Source of the DNA: Chloroflexota bacterium
GTDB lineage: Bacteria > Chloroflexota > Anaerolineae > Aggregatilineales > Phototrophicaceae
Assembly (NCBI GenBank): GCA_028873975.1
Contig: JAPPMO010000069.1
Coordinates: 1 to 42,998 of the forward strand
Reading direction: 5' to 3'
Length of the DNA: 42,998 nt
Each line of letters begins with the position of its first letter. Position 1 is the first letter of the stretch. The notes under the pieces are model-generated. The model was not told the DNA's origin. It saw only the letters and a program-made list of their open reading frames with translations, and did no database searches. The position numbers and the translations under genes are program-made. Shown one piece after another: positions 35,671 through 42,998 of this stretch.

Positions 35671-36992
35671 ACGTCTTCGCCAGCGACGACGCCATGGAAC
35701 AGCGGCAGCGGATCGACCGGCGCATCGCTGTAGACGACAGCCCCGTCGAGCAGCGCAAGCGCCCCCCGCAGCGTGTCCTGCCCATTGGCGTGTATCGTCA
35801 TCAGCAGATCATTGCGGGAGACGGCATCGCCCACATTAGCGTGTACCTCGATGCCAACCGCGTGATCAATTGCGTCGGCTTTGGCAGCCCTGCCCGCCCC
35901 CAGCGCCAGGGTGGCCAAACCGACCTTATCCGCACGAATGCAGCCGATGCAGCCATCTTCCGCAGAGCGCAGTTCCCGTTTGATTTGGGCCTGGGGCAGC
36001 TTGCGGAGATCGTCGATCTGCGCGAGATCGCCACCCTGCGCCGCGACCATGCGGCGGAAATAGTCCAGGGCGGCGGCGCCGCGCAATTTCCGGCGCAGCT
36101 CGGCGCATGTCTCGTCCCGGTCAAGCCAGCGTTCGCCCTGGCCCGCCAGGCGGAGCATATAGCCCGCGACCTCGATGCAATGCGCTTCAAAATCAGCCGG
36201 ACCCTGACCGCGCAGCGTCTTTACCGCCTCGGCAACTTCCAGGGCGTTGCCAACTGCGACGCCCAGCGGCTGATTCATATCCGACAAAAGCGCTATCATG
36301 TCGCGGCCGGCGTCGACGCCAATCCGCACCATGATGGTCGCCAGCTGCCGGGCTTCATCCAGGGTTTTCATGAAGGCGCCTTGCCCGGACTTGACATCGA
36401 GCACGATGCCATTTGCGCCGGCCGCCAGTTTTTTGCTCATGATGCTGCTGGCCATCAGCGGCAAGCTGGCGACCGTGCCGGTGACATCGCGCAGCGCGTA
36501 TAATTTTCCGTCAGCCGGCGCCAGGGATTTGCTCTGACCGGCGAGGACCAGCCCGGTATCACGGGCGATCTGCCGAAACTGATGCTCGGAGAGGTTGACA
36601 TTGAAGCCAGCGATCGACTCCAGCTTGTCCAATGTTCCGCCCGTGAAGCCAAGTCCGCGGCCGCTCATCTTCGCGATTGGCAGTCCAAAAGCCGCTACCA
36701 AGGGCAATACCACCAAGCTGGTCTTGTCGCCGACGCCGCCGGAGGAATGCTTGTCCAGCGCGTAGTCGAGGATGTCGGACAGATCCAGCATGTCGCCGGA
36801 TTCGGCCATGGCAATCGTCAAGGCGACGATTTCGCCGCGATCCATGCCTTGGAAGACAATCGCCATCAACAAAGCCGATACCTGATAATCCGGGATCGTT
36901 CCCGCCGTATAGGCTTCGACGAAATGCCGTATCTCGTCCGCGCTCAAAGCCTCGCCATCGCGTTTCTTGCTGATAATATCGATCATGCGCAT
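35667..36992 (-). CDS. Pyrimidine-nucleoside / thymidine phosphorylase
   Basis: The enzyme splits thymidine or uridine with phosphate to the base and (deoxy)ribose 1-phosphate. The 441-residue protein has the N-terminal helical domain (MIDIISKKRDGEALSADEI), the phosphate-binding KHSSGGVGDKTSLV, the family signature SGRGLGFTGGTLDKLESI, and KKLAAGANGIVLDVKSGQGAFMK, then the C-terminal PYNP domain (about 345-435: ANVGDAVSRNDLLMTIHANG). AAGGAG stands ten bases before ATG 36992; an ATG two codons later is possible. No other nucleoside salvage gene is adjacent. Its stop codon overlaps the stop of the plus-strand lipoprotein gene. Confidence 0.94.
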   Translation of the reverse strand: MRMIDIISKKRDGEALSADEIRHFVEAYTAGTIPDYQVSALLMAIVFQGMDRGEIVALTIAMAESGDMLDLSDILDYALDKHSSGGVGDKTSLVVLPLVAAFGLPIAKMSGRGLGFTGGTLDKLESIAGFNVNLSEHQFRQIARDTGLVLAGQSKSLAPADGKLYALRDVTGTVASLPLMASSIMSKKLAAGANGIVLDVKSGQGAFMKTLDEARQLATIMVRIGVDAGRDMIALLSDMNQPLGVAVGNALEVAEAVKTLRGQGPADFEAHCIEVAGYMLRLAGQGERWLDRDETCAELRRKLRGAAALDYFRRMVAAQGGDLAQIDDLRKLPQAQIKRELRSAEDGCIGCIRADKVGLATLALGAGRAAKADAIDHAVGIEVHANVGDAVSRNDLLMTIHANGQDTLRGALALLDGAVVYSDAPVDPLPLFHGVVAGEDV

Positions 36993-37011
36993 ATCCAGGT
37001 CGCTCCTTCAT

Positions 37012-37526
37012 TGTCGTGCGGAGGATGCAATTCCATTATAAGGCTTGTCCGTTATTTTGGCGCGAGCGCTCTGCGAAGCGGAATTGCGCCTTTGATTTCC
37101 GAAGTTGCCCTGTTTTCGGGCAACAGTATAGATAGCGTATGTATACGGGGGGTATCTCCTCCCTGCCAGTGGTGTTTTTTCACCACGAATGTAGAAATAT
37201 AAGTGCAGGTAAGTTGTGCAACAAAATCTAAACACAGAGGACGCAGAGAGCGCAGAGATTTTGATGGTGGGGCGACCCACCGGGTCGCCCCTACCGATTC
37301 GGCCAGGTTTTGCGGGCGAGCCGGCGTCGCGCGAAGACACTGCGGGTCGGTCGCCCCCGTCCGGTATTTGCAGACCGGCGCTCGCCTTCGGTCTACCCCC
37401 CTCAATCCCCCCATAGCAATAGGGGGAAGCTTGATTCGACGTTGCATCAACTGGTGTTTTCTGATGATGAAAGTATCGATAACAGCGGTTTTCAAGCGCG
37501 TACATGCTACGTTTGCTCCCCGGCGG
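37012..37526. repeat. Repeat block C, between nucleoside phosphorylase and terminase
   Basis: No gene is seen. From left to right: AAGGCTTGTCCG (37041-37052, also at 42953-42964); the TTGCCC/GGGCAA hairpin with AACAGTATAGATA (37105-37134); a GTGGTG-TTTTTT-CACCAC hairpin (37169-37186); the TGCAAC.AAATCTAAACACAG and CACAGAG units (37217-37258) shared with copies D and E; a perfect REP-like hairpin GGGGCGACCC-ACC-GGGTCGCCCC (37269-37291); and a pyrimidine-rich stretch with CCCCCATA/TAGGGGG (about 37408-37428). No terminal inverted repeats like those of copies A and B were found. Confidence 0.6.
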
Positions 37527-38732
37527 TCAGGCGAAGTCGAGGATGTTGCGGCTTGTGTGTTGGGCGCCGTACCAAGCCAGGGCGGCGGCGATGACGGTGT
37601 CGTCGTGGCTGCCGGGCGGCGCGCCGTAGCGATAGCTTCCGTTGGGCAGGCGATCGAAGCGGTAGTCGGCCAGTTCGCCCAGCAGGACGGGGTCGTCGAG
37701 GAGGGTTATATCGTTGCGTTCGATGGCCAGGGACAGGGCTTCGATGAGCGGGGATTTGCTTTTGGCGCTGGTGTAGAAGCGGCGCACTGGCAAGCCCTCG
37801 CGGAGCAGGGCGTCGATATTGGGTTCGCCGATGCTGTTGGCTTCCGCCCAGATGACTTGCGGGCGCCATTTGGCCGCGATTTGCGCGAGGCGGTCGCGCT
37901 GGAGTTCCCAGCCGACCTGATTGAAGCGTTCCAGCGCCACCATTTTGCCATTTGCCGCGTCAATCACGGCGATGGCGGTGTAGTCTTTGCTGCGCCCCCA
38001 ATCGACCCCGGCCACATAGGCATGACCCGGCCGGGGCTCGTCATAGGGCGCGGGCGCGGCGGCTTCGGCAACGCGGCGGAAGACCTGACCGCGGTCATCG
38101 CTGAATTTAGCTTCGTATTCGGTCTCCCAGATATGTTCGGCGGTGTTCTGCCGGATGCTTTCCAATTCGGCGGGGTCGACCAGGTCGGACTGGGCGGTGC
38201 TGAAATCGAAAGCCGCCCAGTCTGCTTGCAGCGGGTCATGCCCGTCGCGATGGCGTTCCCAGAACCAGTTGCGGCCCTTGGGCGTGCTGAGGAAGCGGGC
38301 GGCGCCGCGTGATGTGGCCAGCATGGGCCGGATGACATCGTGCCAGATTTGGGCGGGCATGCGGGCGGCTTCGTCGAGGATGACGAAATCGAGACCGGCG
38401 CCGCGCAGCTTGTCGGGATTATGGGCGCTGCGGATGGCGATCTCGCCGCCTTTTGGCAGCTCGATGCGCCTTTGGCTTTGGCTGATGACGACGTTTGTCA
38501 GGTGTTTGACGGACTTGACCAGATCGCGCCAGATCTGCCCCGCCATCTGGTAGGTGGGCGCGACCCACCAGCAGCGTTTGTGCTCCAGGTGGGCGGCTCT
38601 GAGGATGTCGATCAGCCCCAATTCCGATTTGCCCCAGCGCCGCCCGCAAGCCAGGACCTTGAAGCGGGCGGGGCTTTTGAGGATTTCCAGCTGCCCGGGG
38701 TGGGGCAGCCGGCAGGTGATCGTGGTCGACAT
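37527..38732 (-). CDS. Phage terminase large subunit (TerL)
   Basis: TerL is the ATPase-nuclease motor that packages phage DNA into procapsids. The 401-residue product has a P-loop ATPase domain (about 20-190) with Walker A GRRWGKS (30-36), WWVAPTY, Walker B FVILDE (116-121) and STPKGRNWF (motif III), then an RNase H-like nuclease domain (about 235-395) with AGVDWGRSKDYTAI (Asp244), WAEANS (Glu298) and GSHDDTVIAAALA (Asp377/378). All metal-binding acids are present, so it looks intact. ATG 38732 lacks a clear ribosome binding site; a TTG at 38789 adds 19 residues. It has only a small-subunit-like partner and no portal, capsid or tail gene nearby. Confidence 0.88.
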   Translation of the reverse strand: MSTTITCRLPHPGQLEILKSPARFKVLACGRRWGKSELGLIDILRAAHLEHKRCWWVAPTYQMAGQIWRDLVKSVKHLTNVVISQSQRRIELPKGGEIAIRSAHNPDKLRGAGLDFVILDEAARMPAQIWHDVIRPMLATSRGAARFLSTPKGRNWFWERHRDGHDPLQADWAAFDFSTAQSDLVDPAELESIRQNTAEHIWETEYEAKFSDDRGQVFRRVAEAAAPAPYDEPRPGHAYVAGVDWGRSKDYTAIAVIDAANGKMVALERFNQVGWELQRDRLAQIAAKWRPQVIWAEANSIGEPNIDALLREGLPVRRFYTSAKSKSPLIEALSLAIERNDITLLDDPVLLGELADYRFDRLPNGSYRYGAPPGSHDDTVIAAALAWYGAQHTSRNILDFA

Positions 38733-39126
38733 ATCGGATGCGGTTGGCTGGTTCTGTCTCCATTTGGGCGTTCGGCGCCAGATCTTCAAAGCTTTCCTCC
38801 AGTTGCTTGCTGTGACTGATCAGGGTGGACAGGGTGTAGGCGAGCTGGCTGACGGCGATGCCTTCGTGGTCGCCGCTCTTGATTTTCCGCATGATGTCGC
38901 AAGATGTCTCGAGCATGTCCTTGAGCAGTTCCAGTTTGAGGTTGGCGAAGTGGCGGTATTGCCGGTCCTCGAAACGCTGTCGGAGCCTGTCCTGGTCGGC
39001 GAGCCAGCCTCTTAGGGTTTTGAGCGGGATTTGGAGGCGGGATTTGACGAGGCGGAAGTCGTTGTCGTGCTGGTCGAGCAGGTTGAGCGCCTCGATTTTG
39101 GCATCGAGGCTGTAGCTGGCTGGCAT
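38419..39126 (-). CDS. Terminase small-subunit-like protein, C-terminus uncertain
   Basis: Residues 1-136 look coding: a helix-turn-helix-like start (YSLDAKIEALNLLDQHDNDFRLVKSRLQIPLKTLRGWL) followed by a long helical, probably coiled region (RQRFEDRQYRHFANLKLELLKDMLETSCDIMRKI), as in terminase small subunits that bind pac/cos DNA. The gene lies just upstream of TerL. The frame has no stop until 38419, deep inside the TerL gene, where it turns into Arg/Pro/Ala-rich sequence typical of a shadow frame. Either the two genes overlap by over 300 bases in different frames or a frameshift removed the original stop near 38730. AAAGGA lies nine bases before ATG 39126. Confidence 0.65.
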   Translation of the reverse strand: MPASYSLDAKIEALNLLDQHDNDFRLVKSRLQIPLKTLRGWLADQDRLRQRFEDRQYRHFANLKLELLKDMLETSCDIMRKIKSGDHEGIAVSQLAYTLSTLISHSKQLEESFEDLAPNAQMETEPANRIRYVDHDHLPAAPPRAAGNPQKPRPLQGPGLRAALGQIGIGADRHPQSRPPGAQTLLVGRAHLPDGGADLARSGQVRQTPDKRRHQPKPKAHRAAKRRRDRHPQRP

Positions 39127-39718
39127 GGCGGGAGGTCCTTTCGTTGTGTCTGCGGTGAAGGGAGATTAGCACAAATGTGCTAGCGCGGGGCGACTATAGG
39201 GTCGCGCGGGTACGGGGGGATTCGCCGCAGAGGCAGAAGTAAGTCCAAGTAAGTAATGCAACGAAAATCTAAACACAGAGTACACAGAGCGCACAGAGAA
39301 AACCCTAGTAGATGTCTCCATTTTGCGGGCGAGCCAAGGCTCGCCCCTACCGGCGACTTTTATTTTGGAGCGCATTAGCGTGACTTTGTTGGTTTTACTG
39401 AGAGCGCAGAGAAATACAAAAGATCATTTCTGTTTGCGGGCGTTTCAGCGAAACGCCCCTACATCGCCTCCTTTTTGGCAGGCAAGAGCTTAAATCTCGG
39501 CGCTGCCGGTCAGTGTCTACGCGACCCTCGGTGTCCTCGGTGGTTAATTGCCAATAATCTGAAACGCGCTATCCAAGTCGCAGGTGATTGACGGGGGCGT
39601 CATTCGATTGTACGATTTGACAGAATTGGCGCTGCAAGCCTGCTTTGGGGGCTTGAGCGATCAAAGACGCTGAACTAGCCTAAGAGAAGGAAAATGAAGA
39701 ATTGGCGAGGGACTAAAC
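39127..39718. repeat. Repeat block D, upstream of the DsbA-like gene
   Basis: A gene-free region. It has TAGCAC-AAAT-GTGCTA (39167-39182); the hairpin GGGCGACTATAGGGTCGCG (39188-39206); AAGTAA...TGCAACGAAAATCTAAACAC and ACAGAG units (39240-39300); a hairpin GGGCGAGCC-AA-GGCTCGCCC (39327-39346); a second unit with AAATACAAAAGATCATTTCTG (39411-39431) and hairpin GGGCGTTTC-AGC-GAAACGCCC (39438-39458); GGCAAGAGCTTAAATCTCGG (39481-39500); a 21-bp segment at 39507-39527 that is the exact complement of 3781-3801; CCTCGGTGG (39535-39543); and a right-end repeat TGCCAATAATCTGAAA (39549-39564). It resembles copies A and B but lacks their left end. Confidence 0.65.
39588..39616 (+). promoter_or_regulatory. 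Candidate promoter for the DsbA-like gene
   Basis: TTGACG (39588-39593) and TACGAT (39611-39616) have a 17-bp spacer, about 100 bases before the start codon. A TTGACA at 39617-39622 has no matching -10. Confidence 0.4.
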
Positions 39719-40411
39719 GTGACAGTTGAATCGAAAAGCAAGAACTCCGTCAAACGGACAAGGCTCATCGTTGTCGCTGTCGTCGTTATCGCGGCGGCTG
39801 TGGCGGCGGCATTTGTCTTGATCTCCAACCAGAGCGCCGGCAGCACGGATGCCTATGACTACTCCCAGATCCCCCAGGAACGCCAGCCCGACGGCGGTTT
39901 TGTACTGGGCGATCCCGGCGCGCCAGTGACCATCGTGGCTTTTGAGGACTTCCTCTGCGGGCACTGCCAGCGCTACAAGGCACACGTTGAGAAGCTGATC
40001 TCGGAATACGTGGCGAAGGGATTGGCGCGCTTTGAGTATCGCTTCACCCCGGTTGTCGACCCCAGTTATTCCTGGCAGACGGCCAAACTGGCTGAATGCG
40101 CGGAAAGCCTGCGCCCCGGTTCCTTCTGGAACGCGCATGACGCTTTGTACGAAATCGCCAGCGCGCGCCAATTCAGCGACAACTCGTCGCGCATCTTCGC
40201 CGAGCGGATGGACATGTCCTACGCCGAACTGTTGACATGCACGCGCGACGCCGATCAGGTGAATAAGGATCTGCAGTTGGCGAACCAGCTAGGCGTGACG
40301 GGCACGCCCACGGTATTTGTGCGCTATGGCGATGGTTTTCCGCAGCCCTTCCCCTTCGGCAAGCAGCCCAATTTCGAGCAGTTGGCGACGATTATAGACG
40401 GGGCGAGCTAG
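39719..40411 (+). CDS. DsbA-like thiol-disulfide oxidoreductase (membrane-anchored)
   Basis: The 230-residue protein has an N-terminal transmembrane anchor (about 15-36) and a DsbA/Thioredoxin_4-type domain facing outwards. The redox motif is CGHC (80-83) in FEDFLCGHCQRY, and the cis-proline loop is GVTGTPTVFV (about 193-202), both typical of the BdbD/DsbA group that forms or isomerises disulfides in exported proteins. An inserted helical region (about 105-180) contains two further Cys (AECAES, LLTCTR). The start is GTG at 39719 with GAGGG seven bases upstream. mtnA follows after 18 bases in the same direction. Confidence 0.92.
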   Translation: MTVESKSKNSVKRTRLIVVAVVVIAAAVAAAFVLISNQSAGSTDAYDYSQIPQERQPDGGFVLGDPGAPVTIVAFEDFLCGHCQRYKAHVEKLISEYVAKGLARFEYRFTPVVDPSYSWQTAKLAECAESLRPGSFWNAHDALYEIASARQFSDNSSRIFAERMDMSYAELLTCTRDADQVNKDLQLANQLGVTGTPTVFVRYGDGFPQPFPFGKQPNFEQLATIIDGAS

Positions 40412-40429
40412 CGAAACTGGCTTAGGCGC

Positions 40430-41473
40430 ATGCGAACAGTAGAATGGGACGGCGACGCCGTCAAAATGATAGATCAGCGGGCGCTGCCCTGGGAATTGGC
40501 TTTTGTTCGGCTGAAAACGGCAGAAGCGGTCGCCGAAAGCATCCGGGATATGACTGTGCGCGGCGCGCCGGCCATCGGCGCCGCGGCCGGATTCGGCATG
40601 GCATTGGCAGCGCGTCAGAGCGCAGCGGCGACAGTTGAGGCTCTCATTGACGCGCTTCAAGTCCAGGCCGAGCTGCTAAAGGCGGCGCGGCCGACCGCGG
40701 TAAACCTGGCTTGGGCGGTGGACAAGCTGATGGAAATTGCCGTCAGCGGCGAGTTCAAGAGCGCGGATGACATGCGCGAGGTTTTACTGGGAGCCGCGCA
40801 GGGGATCGCGGACGATGACGTCGCGATAAACAGCCGCATGGGGAGCAATGGCGCGGCGCTGGTGCGGGACGGGGCGACCATTTTGCATCACTGCAATACC
40901 GGCGCCTTGGCGACTGTCGATTATGGCACTGCCCTGGGCGTGATACGCGCGGCATTTGAGCGGGGAAAACGGATTCACGTTCTGCTGGACGAGACCCGCC
41001 CCCGTTTGCAGGGATCGCGCTTGAGCGCCTGGGAGCTGGAGCAGCTTGGGATCAGCTATGACATTATTCCGGATACCGCGGCCGGCTATTATATGGGCAA
41101 GGGCGAGGTCGATATCATCCTGGTCGGCGCCGACCGCATCGCCGCCAATGGCGACTTCGCCAACAAGATCGGCACCTATCAGCTGGCGATATTGGCGAAG
41201 GAGCATGGCATCCCCTTTTACACCGTTGCCCCAACCTCCACCATCGATCTAAGTTTGAGCAGCGGGGCCGAAATTCCCATTGAGGAGCGCAGCCCGGACG
41301 AAGTCACGACGCCTTATGGCAATCCGATTGTGCCGGCGACTTTTCGCGCCCGCAATCCGGCTTTTGACGTCACGCCCCAGCGCTATCTGAGCGGCATCGT
41401 GACGGAAAACGGCATCGCAAGACCGCCGTATCACATTAGTTTGGCGCGCGCTGTCGCGGGAGAGCCGCTCTAA
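40430..41473 (+). CDS. mtnA: S-methyl-5-thioribose-1-phosphate isomerase
   Basis: MtnA converts methylthioribose 1-phosphate to methylthioribulose 1-phosphate in the methionine salvage pathway, and also acts on 5-deoxyribose 1-phosphate in related salvage. The 347-residue product has RGAPAIG (44-50), RPTAVNLAWAVDKL, HCNTGALATVDYGTALG with catalytic Cys155, DETRPRLQGSRLSAWEL, and GADRIAANGD with catalytic Asp235, followed by NKIGTYQLAILAK. Length and motifs are normal. ATG 40430 has TTAGG a few bases upstream. It may be co-transcribed with the DsbA-like gene; a PfkB sugar/nucleoside kinase lies 247 bases downstream. Confidence 0.96.
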   Translation: MRTVEWDGDAVKMIDQRALPWELAFVRLKTAEAVAESIRDMTVRGAPAIGAAAGFGMALAARQSAAATVEALIDALQVQAELLKAARPTAVNLAWAVDKLMEIAVSGEFKSADDMREVLLGAAQGIADDDVAINSRMGSNGAALVRDGATILHHCNTGALATVDYGTALGVIRAAFERGKRIHVLLDETRPRLQGSRLSAWELEQLGISYDIIPDTAAGYYMGKGEVDIILVGADRIAANGDFANKIGTYQLAILAKEHGIPFYTVAPTSTIDLSLSSGAEIPIEERSPDEVTTPYGNPIVPATFRARNPAFDVTPQRYLSGIVTENGIARPPYHISLARAVAGEPL

Positions 41474-41583
41474 TCGCATTCCGCCAGGTTGACCCGCCCC
41501 AGTTTCGCCATATCCAGCCAGTCCCCCGCCAGCATCACGCGAAGGATATCCATTGTGAAATTTGAGTTGGCGGGTTTGGTCAT
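41470..41583 (-). CDS. Possible small ORF or gene remnant (37 residues)
   Basis: The minus strand of the mtnA-pfkB gap encodes 37 residues from ATG 41583 to TAG, beginning MTKPANSNFTMDILRVML and continuing AGDWLDMAKLGRVNLAECD, with ordinary protein-like composition. Its stop overlaps the mtnA stop. Upstream the frame stays open through FCPVES and then enters the solo repeat end at 41612-41634, so it may be the 3' remnant of a gene interrupted by a repeat. No ribosome binding site is clear. Function unknown. Confidence 0.25.
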   Translation of the reverse strand: MTKPANSNFTMDILRVMLAGDWLDMAKLGRVNLAECD

Positions 41584-41611
41584 GCTTTCGACCGGGCAAA
41601 ATCGCTTGGCT

Positions 41612-41634
41612 TGCCAATAATCTGAAATGCACCC
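41612..41634. repeat. Solo right-end terminal repeat of the MITE-like family
   Basis: TGCCAATAATCTGAAATGC followed by ACCC matches the right terminal repeat of copy A (3880-3902) at 22 of 23 positions. No left end or other element parts lie within the 247-bp mtnA-pfkB gap, and no 9-bp direct repeat flanks it, so it looks like a deletion remnant. Confidence 0.65.
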
Positions 41635-41720
41635 CGAGTTCGGCGCTTCTAACCATGTGATTCGGAATTGCGTTATAATCCTTGCCTGCGATTTCTGCGT
41701 TACAGAAACGGGATACAGCC

Positions 41721-42683
41721 ATGCAAATAGTCATTACCGGATCAATCGCTTACGACTATCTGATGCGCTTCCCGGGCCGCTTCAAAGAGTACTTCATTGC
41801 CGACGCTCTCGATCACATCAGTCTCAGCTTTCTGGTCGACGACATGAGCAAACATTGGGGAGGGGCGGCGGCTAATATCGCCTACACCATGGCCAAATTC
41901 GGCATGCGCCCGAAGCTGATGGGCACGGTCGGCGGCGATTTCGGCGAATACAGACAGTGGCTGGAAGGCAAGGGCGTCGATTGCAGCACGGTGGTCCAGA
42001 TTGATGAAGTCTTAACCGCCTCGTTCTTTGGCAATACCGATGAGGACAACAATCAGTTGGCTTTCTTCTACGGCGGAGCCATGAACCTCGCCCGTAACTA
42101 TTCTTTGGCTGATGTCACAAGCGAATGTCCCGATATGGTCGTCGTTTCTCCCAATGATCCTGTGGCCATGGTCAAGCTGACCGATGAATGCCGGGCGCGC
42201 GGGATTCCTTTTGTCTATGACCCCAGCCAGCAGGCGCCGCGCCTCGGCGGGGAAGCGCTGCGGCGCGGCATGCTCGGCGCGCGTCTGATGGTGGTGAATG
42301 CTTATGAGGCGAGCGTGATTTGCAGCAAAACCGGCTTGACGCTTGATGAACTGCGCGATCAGATCGAGATTCTGATCGTTACAGCGAGCGAAAATGGATC
42401 CACCGTTTATACCGCGGGCGAGGCAATGGAGATTCCAGCATTCGCGCCCAGTAAAATCATAGACCCGACCGGCGCCGGCGATGCCTATCGGGCCGGGCTG
42501 ATGGCGGGTATCGCGCGCGGTCTTCCGCTGGAGGCCTCGGCCAAAGTTGGCGCCTTGTCCGCAACCTTTGCGCTGGAGCAAATTGGCACGCAGAATCATG
42601 ATTTCACGGTTGCGGGATTTGTCGAGCGTTTCCGCAGTCTGACTGATGATGGCGGCGACCTGGATCGCTTGCTCGAGACTTGA
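41721..42683 (+). CDS. PfkB-family sugar/nucleoside kinase
   Basis: The 320-residue protein is a ribokinase-fold kinase phosphorylating a sugar or nucleoside hydroxyl. It has ITGSIAYDYLMRFPG at the start, the substrate-binding WGGAAANIAYTMAKFG (46-61), GTVGGDFGEY, VVNAYEASVI, the nucleotide-binding VTASENGSTVY, and the anion-hole DPTGAGDAYRAGLMAG with catalytic base Asp254. The opening and length are like adenosine-kinase-type members. ATG 41721 is preferred to an in-frame start 39 bases earlier; GGGA is seven bases upstream, and a TATAAT at 41674-41679 is a likely -10. Its closeness to mtnA would suit a nucleoside or 5-deoxy-sugar salvage role, but this is inference. Confidence 0.9.
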   Translation: MQIVITGSIAYDYLMRFPGRFKEYFIADALDHISLSFLVDDMSKHWGGAAANIAYTMAKFGMRPKLMGTVGGDFGEYRQWLEGKGVDCSTVVQIDEVLTASFFGNTDEDNNQLAFFYGGAMNLARNYSLADVTSECPDMVVVSPNDPVAMVKLTDECRARGIPFVYDPSQQAPRLGGEALRRGMLGARLMVVNAYEASVICSKTGLTLDELRDQIEILIVTASENGSTVYTAGEAMEIPAFAPSKIIDPTGAGDAYRAGLMAGIARGLPLEASAKVGALSATFALEQIGTQNHDFTVAGFVERFRSLTDDGGDLDRLLET

Positions 42684-42998
42684 GTGGCGCGCGGCCGTCT
42701 TGGGGCGCAGTCGCGTCATTTTTTTTGCCACAGAGGCACAGAAGTAGTTACAAGTAAGTCATGCAACGAAAATCTAAACACAGAGAACACAGAGCGCACA
42801 GAGAAAACCAACAGAGGAATATATTTTGCGGGCGTTTCGGCGAAACGCCCCTACAATTCGTAAATTATTCGGATTTCAATTACTTTGTTGAATCTACTGA
42901 GAAATACAAAAGGTCATTTCTGTTTGCGGGCGACCTACAAGGTCGCCCCTACAAGGCTTGTCCGCTACTGACGCGAGCCACTGCCGTATTCTACCCCA
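42684..42998. repeat. Repeat block E at the window end
   Basis: After an eight-T run (42719-42726) come CCACAGAGGCACAGAAGTA, AAGTAAGTCATGCAACGAAA and CACAGAG units (42728-42806), a hairpin GGGCGTTTC-GGC-GAAACGCCC (42830-42850), then AAATACAAAAGGTCATTTCTG (42902-42922) and a second hairpin GGGCGACC-TACAA-GGTCGCCC (42928-42948), AAGGCTTGTCCG (42953-42964), and finally ATTCTACCCCA, matching the start of the nested insert of copy B. The block probably continues beyond the window. No gene is seen. Confidence 0.65.

Noticed and set aside
37169..37186. GTGGTG-TTTTTT-CACCAC as a terminator
   Set aside because: The T run is in the loop, not after the stem, so it does not fit an intrinsic terminator.
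37203..38312. 369-codon plus-strand frame opposite terminase and running into repeat block C
   Set aside because: It starts inside repeat DNA and covers TerL on the opposite strand, where TerL has clear catalytic motifs.
42684..42726. Terminator after the PfkB gene
   Set aside because: There is a run of eight T, but no stable stem directly precedes it; GC-rich sequence alone is not enough.

Overview
The window looks like chromosomal DNA of a moderately GC-rich bacterium, most likely a Chloroflexota member (Anaerolineae-like). The pointers are a serine hydroxymethyltransferase fused to GcvT, a split glycine decarboxylase (GcvPA/GcvPB), frequent GTG/TTG starts, a DUF3048 lipid-envelope type gene beside MltG, and many long intergenic repeats. 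This placement is inference; no rRNA or tRNA gene is present to anchor it. A SCO1-type copper chaperone suggests aerobic respiration.

Layout. 1-1490: rplJ-rplL with promoters, an L10 autoregulatory leader, an attenuator-like hairpin and a final terminator. 1.6-4.7 kb: a histidine-kinase-like ATPase without its phospho-acceptor His, a D-2-hydroxyacid dehydrogenase, a MITE-like element, and a GreA-family factor with an unusual tip. 4.8-13.3 kb (minus strand): ECF sigma factor and putative anti-sigma, methylglyoxal synthase, a GT4 glycosyltransferase, a TPR-lytic transglycosylase lipoprotein, a small unknown protein and a DUF255 thioredoxin-fold protein. 13.6-19.3 kb: ftsH, an EF-G-like GTPase, an SGNH-hydrolase-like protein. 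19.4-27.1 kb: the glycine cleavage region, with glyA-gcvT fusion on plus, and riboswitch-gcvH-gcvPA-gcvPB on minus, separated by an AEC permease. 27.2-28.3 kb: repeat-rich non-coding DNA. 28.3-37.0 kb: SCO1, alanine racemase, queuine tRNA-ribosyltransferase, PIG-L deacetylase, DUF3048, MltG, a substrate-binding-like lipoprotein, pyrimidine-nucleoside phosphorylase. 37.0-39.6 kb: an isolated phage terminase pair bracketed by repeats. 39.7-42.7 kb: a DsbA-like oxidoreductase, mtnA and a PfkB kinase, then another repeat block to the window end.

How genes work together. SHMT, GcvT, GcvH, GcvPA and GcvPB interconvert glycine and serine and feed one-carbon units to folate (the L protein is not here). 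A single-aptamer glycine riboswitch with a terminator platform controls the gcvH-gcvPA-gcvPB operon only. Cell-wall genes (two lytic transglycosylases, alanine racemase) and quality-control genes (ftsH) are scattered between.

The most unusual material is the intergenic repeat system. Two copies are bounded by 23-bp imperfect terminal inverted repeats and distinct 9-bp target duplications. One carries a nested 149-bp insertion with its own 5-bp duplication. The copies carry small REP-like hairpins (GGGCG-arm / arm-CGCCCCTAC) whose arms differ in sequence but keep pairing. A 21-bp segment occurs in opposite orientation in two copies. Other notable points are a Tgt lacking its zinc cysteines, a degenerate GcvT-like middle domain inside the SHMT-GcvT fusion, and the orphan TerS/TerL pair.
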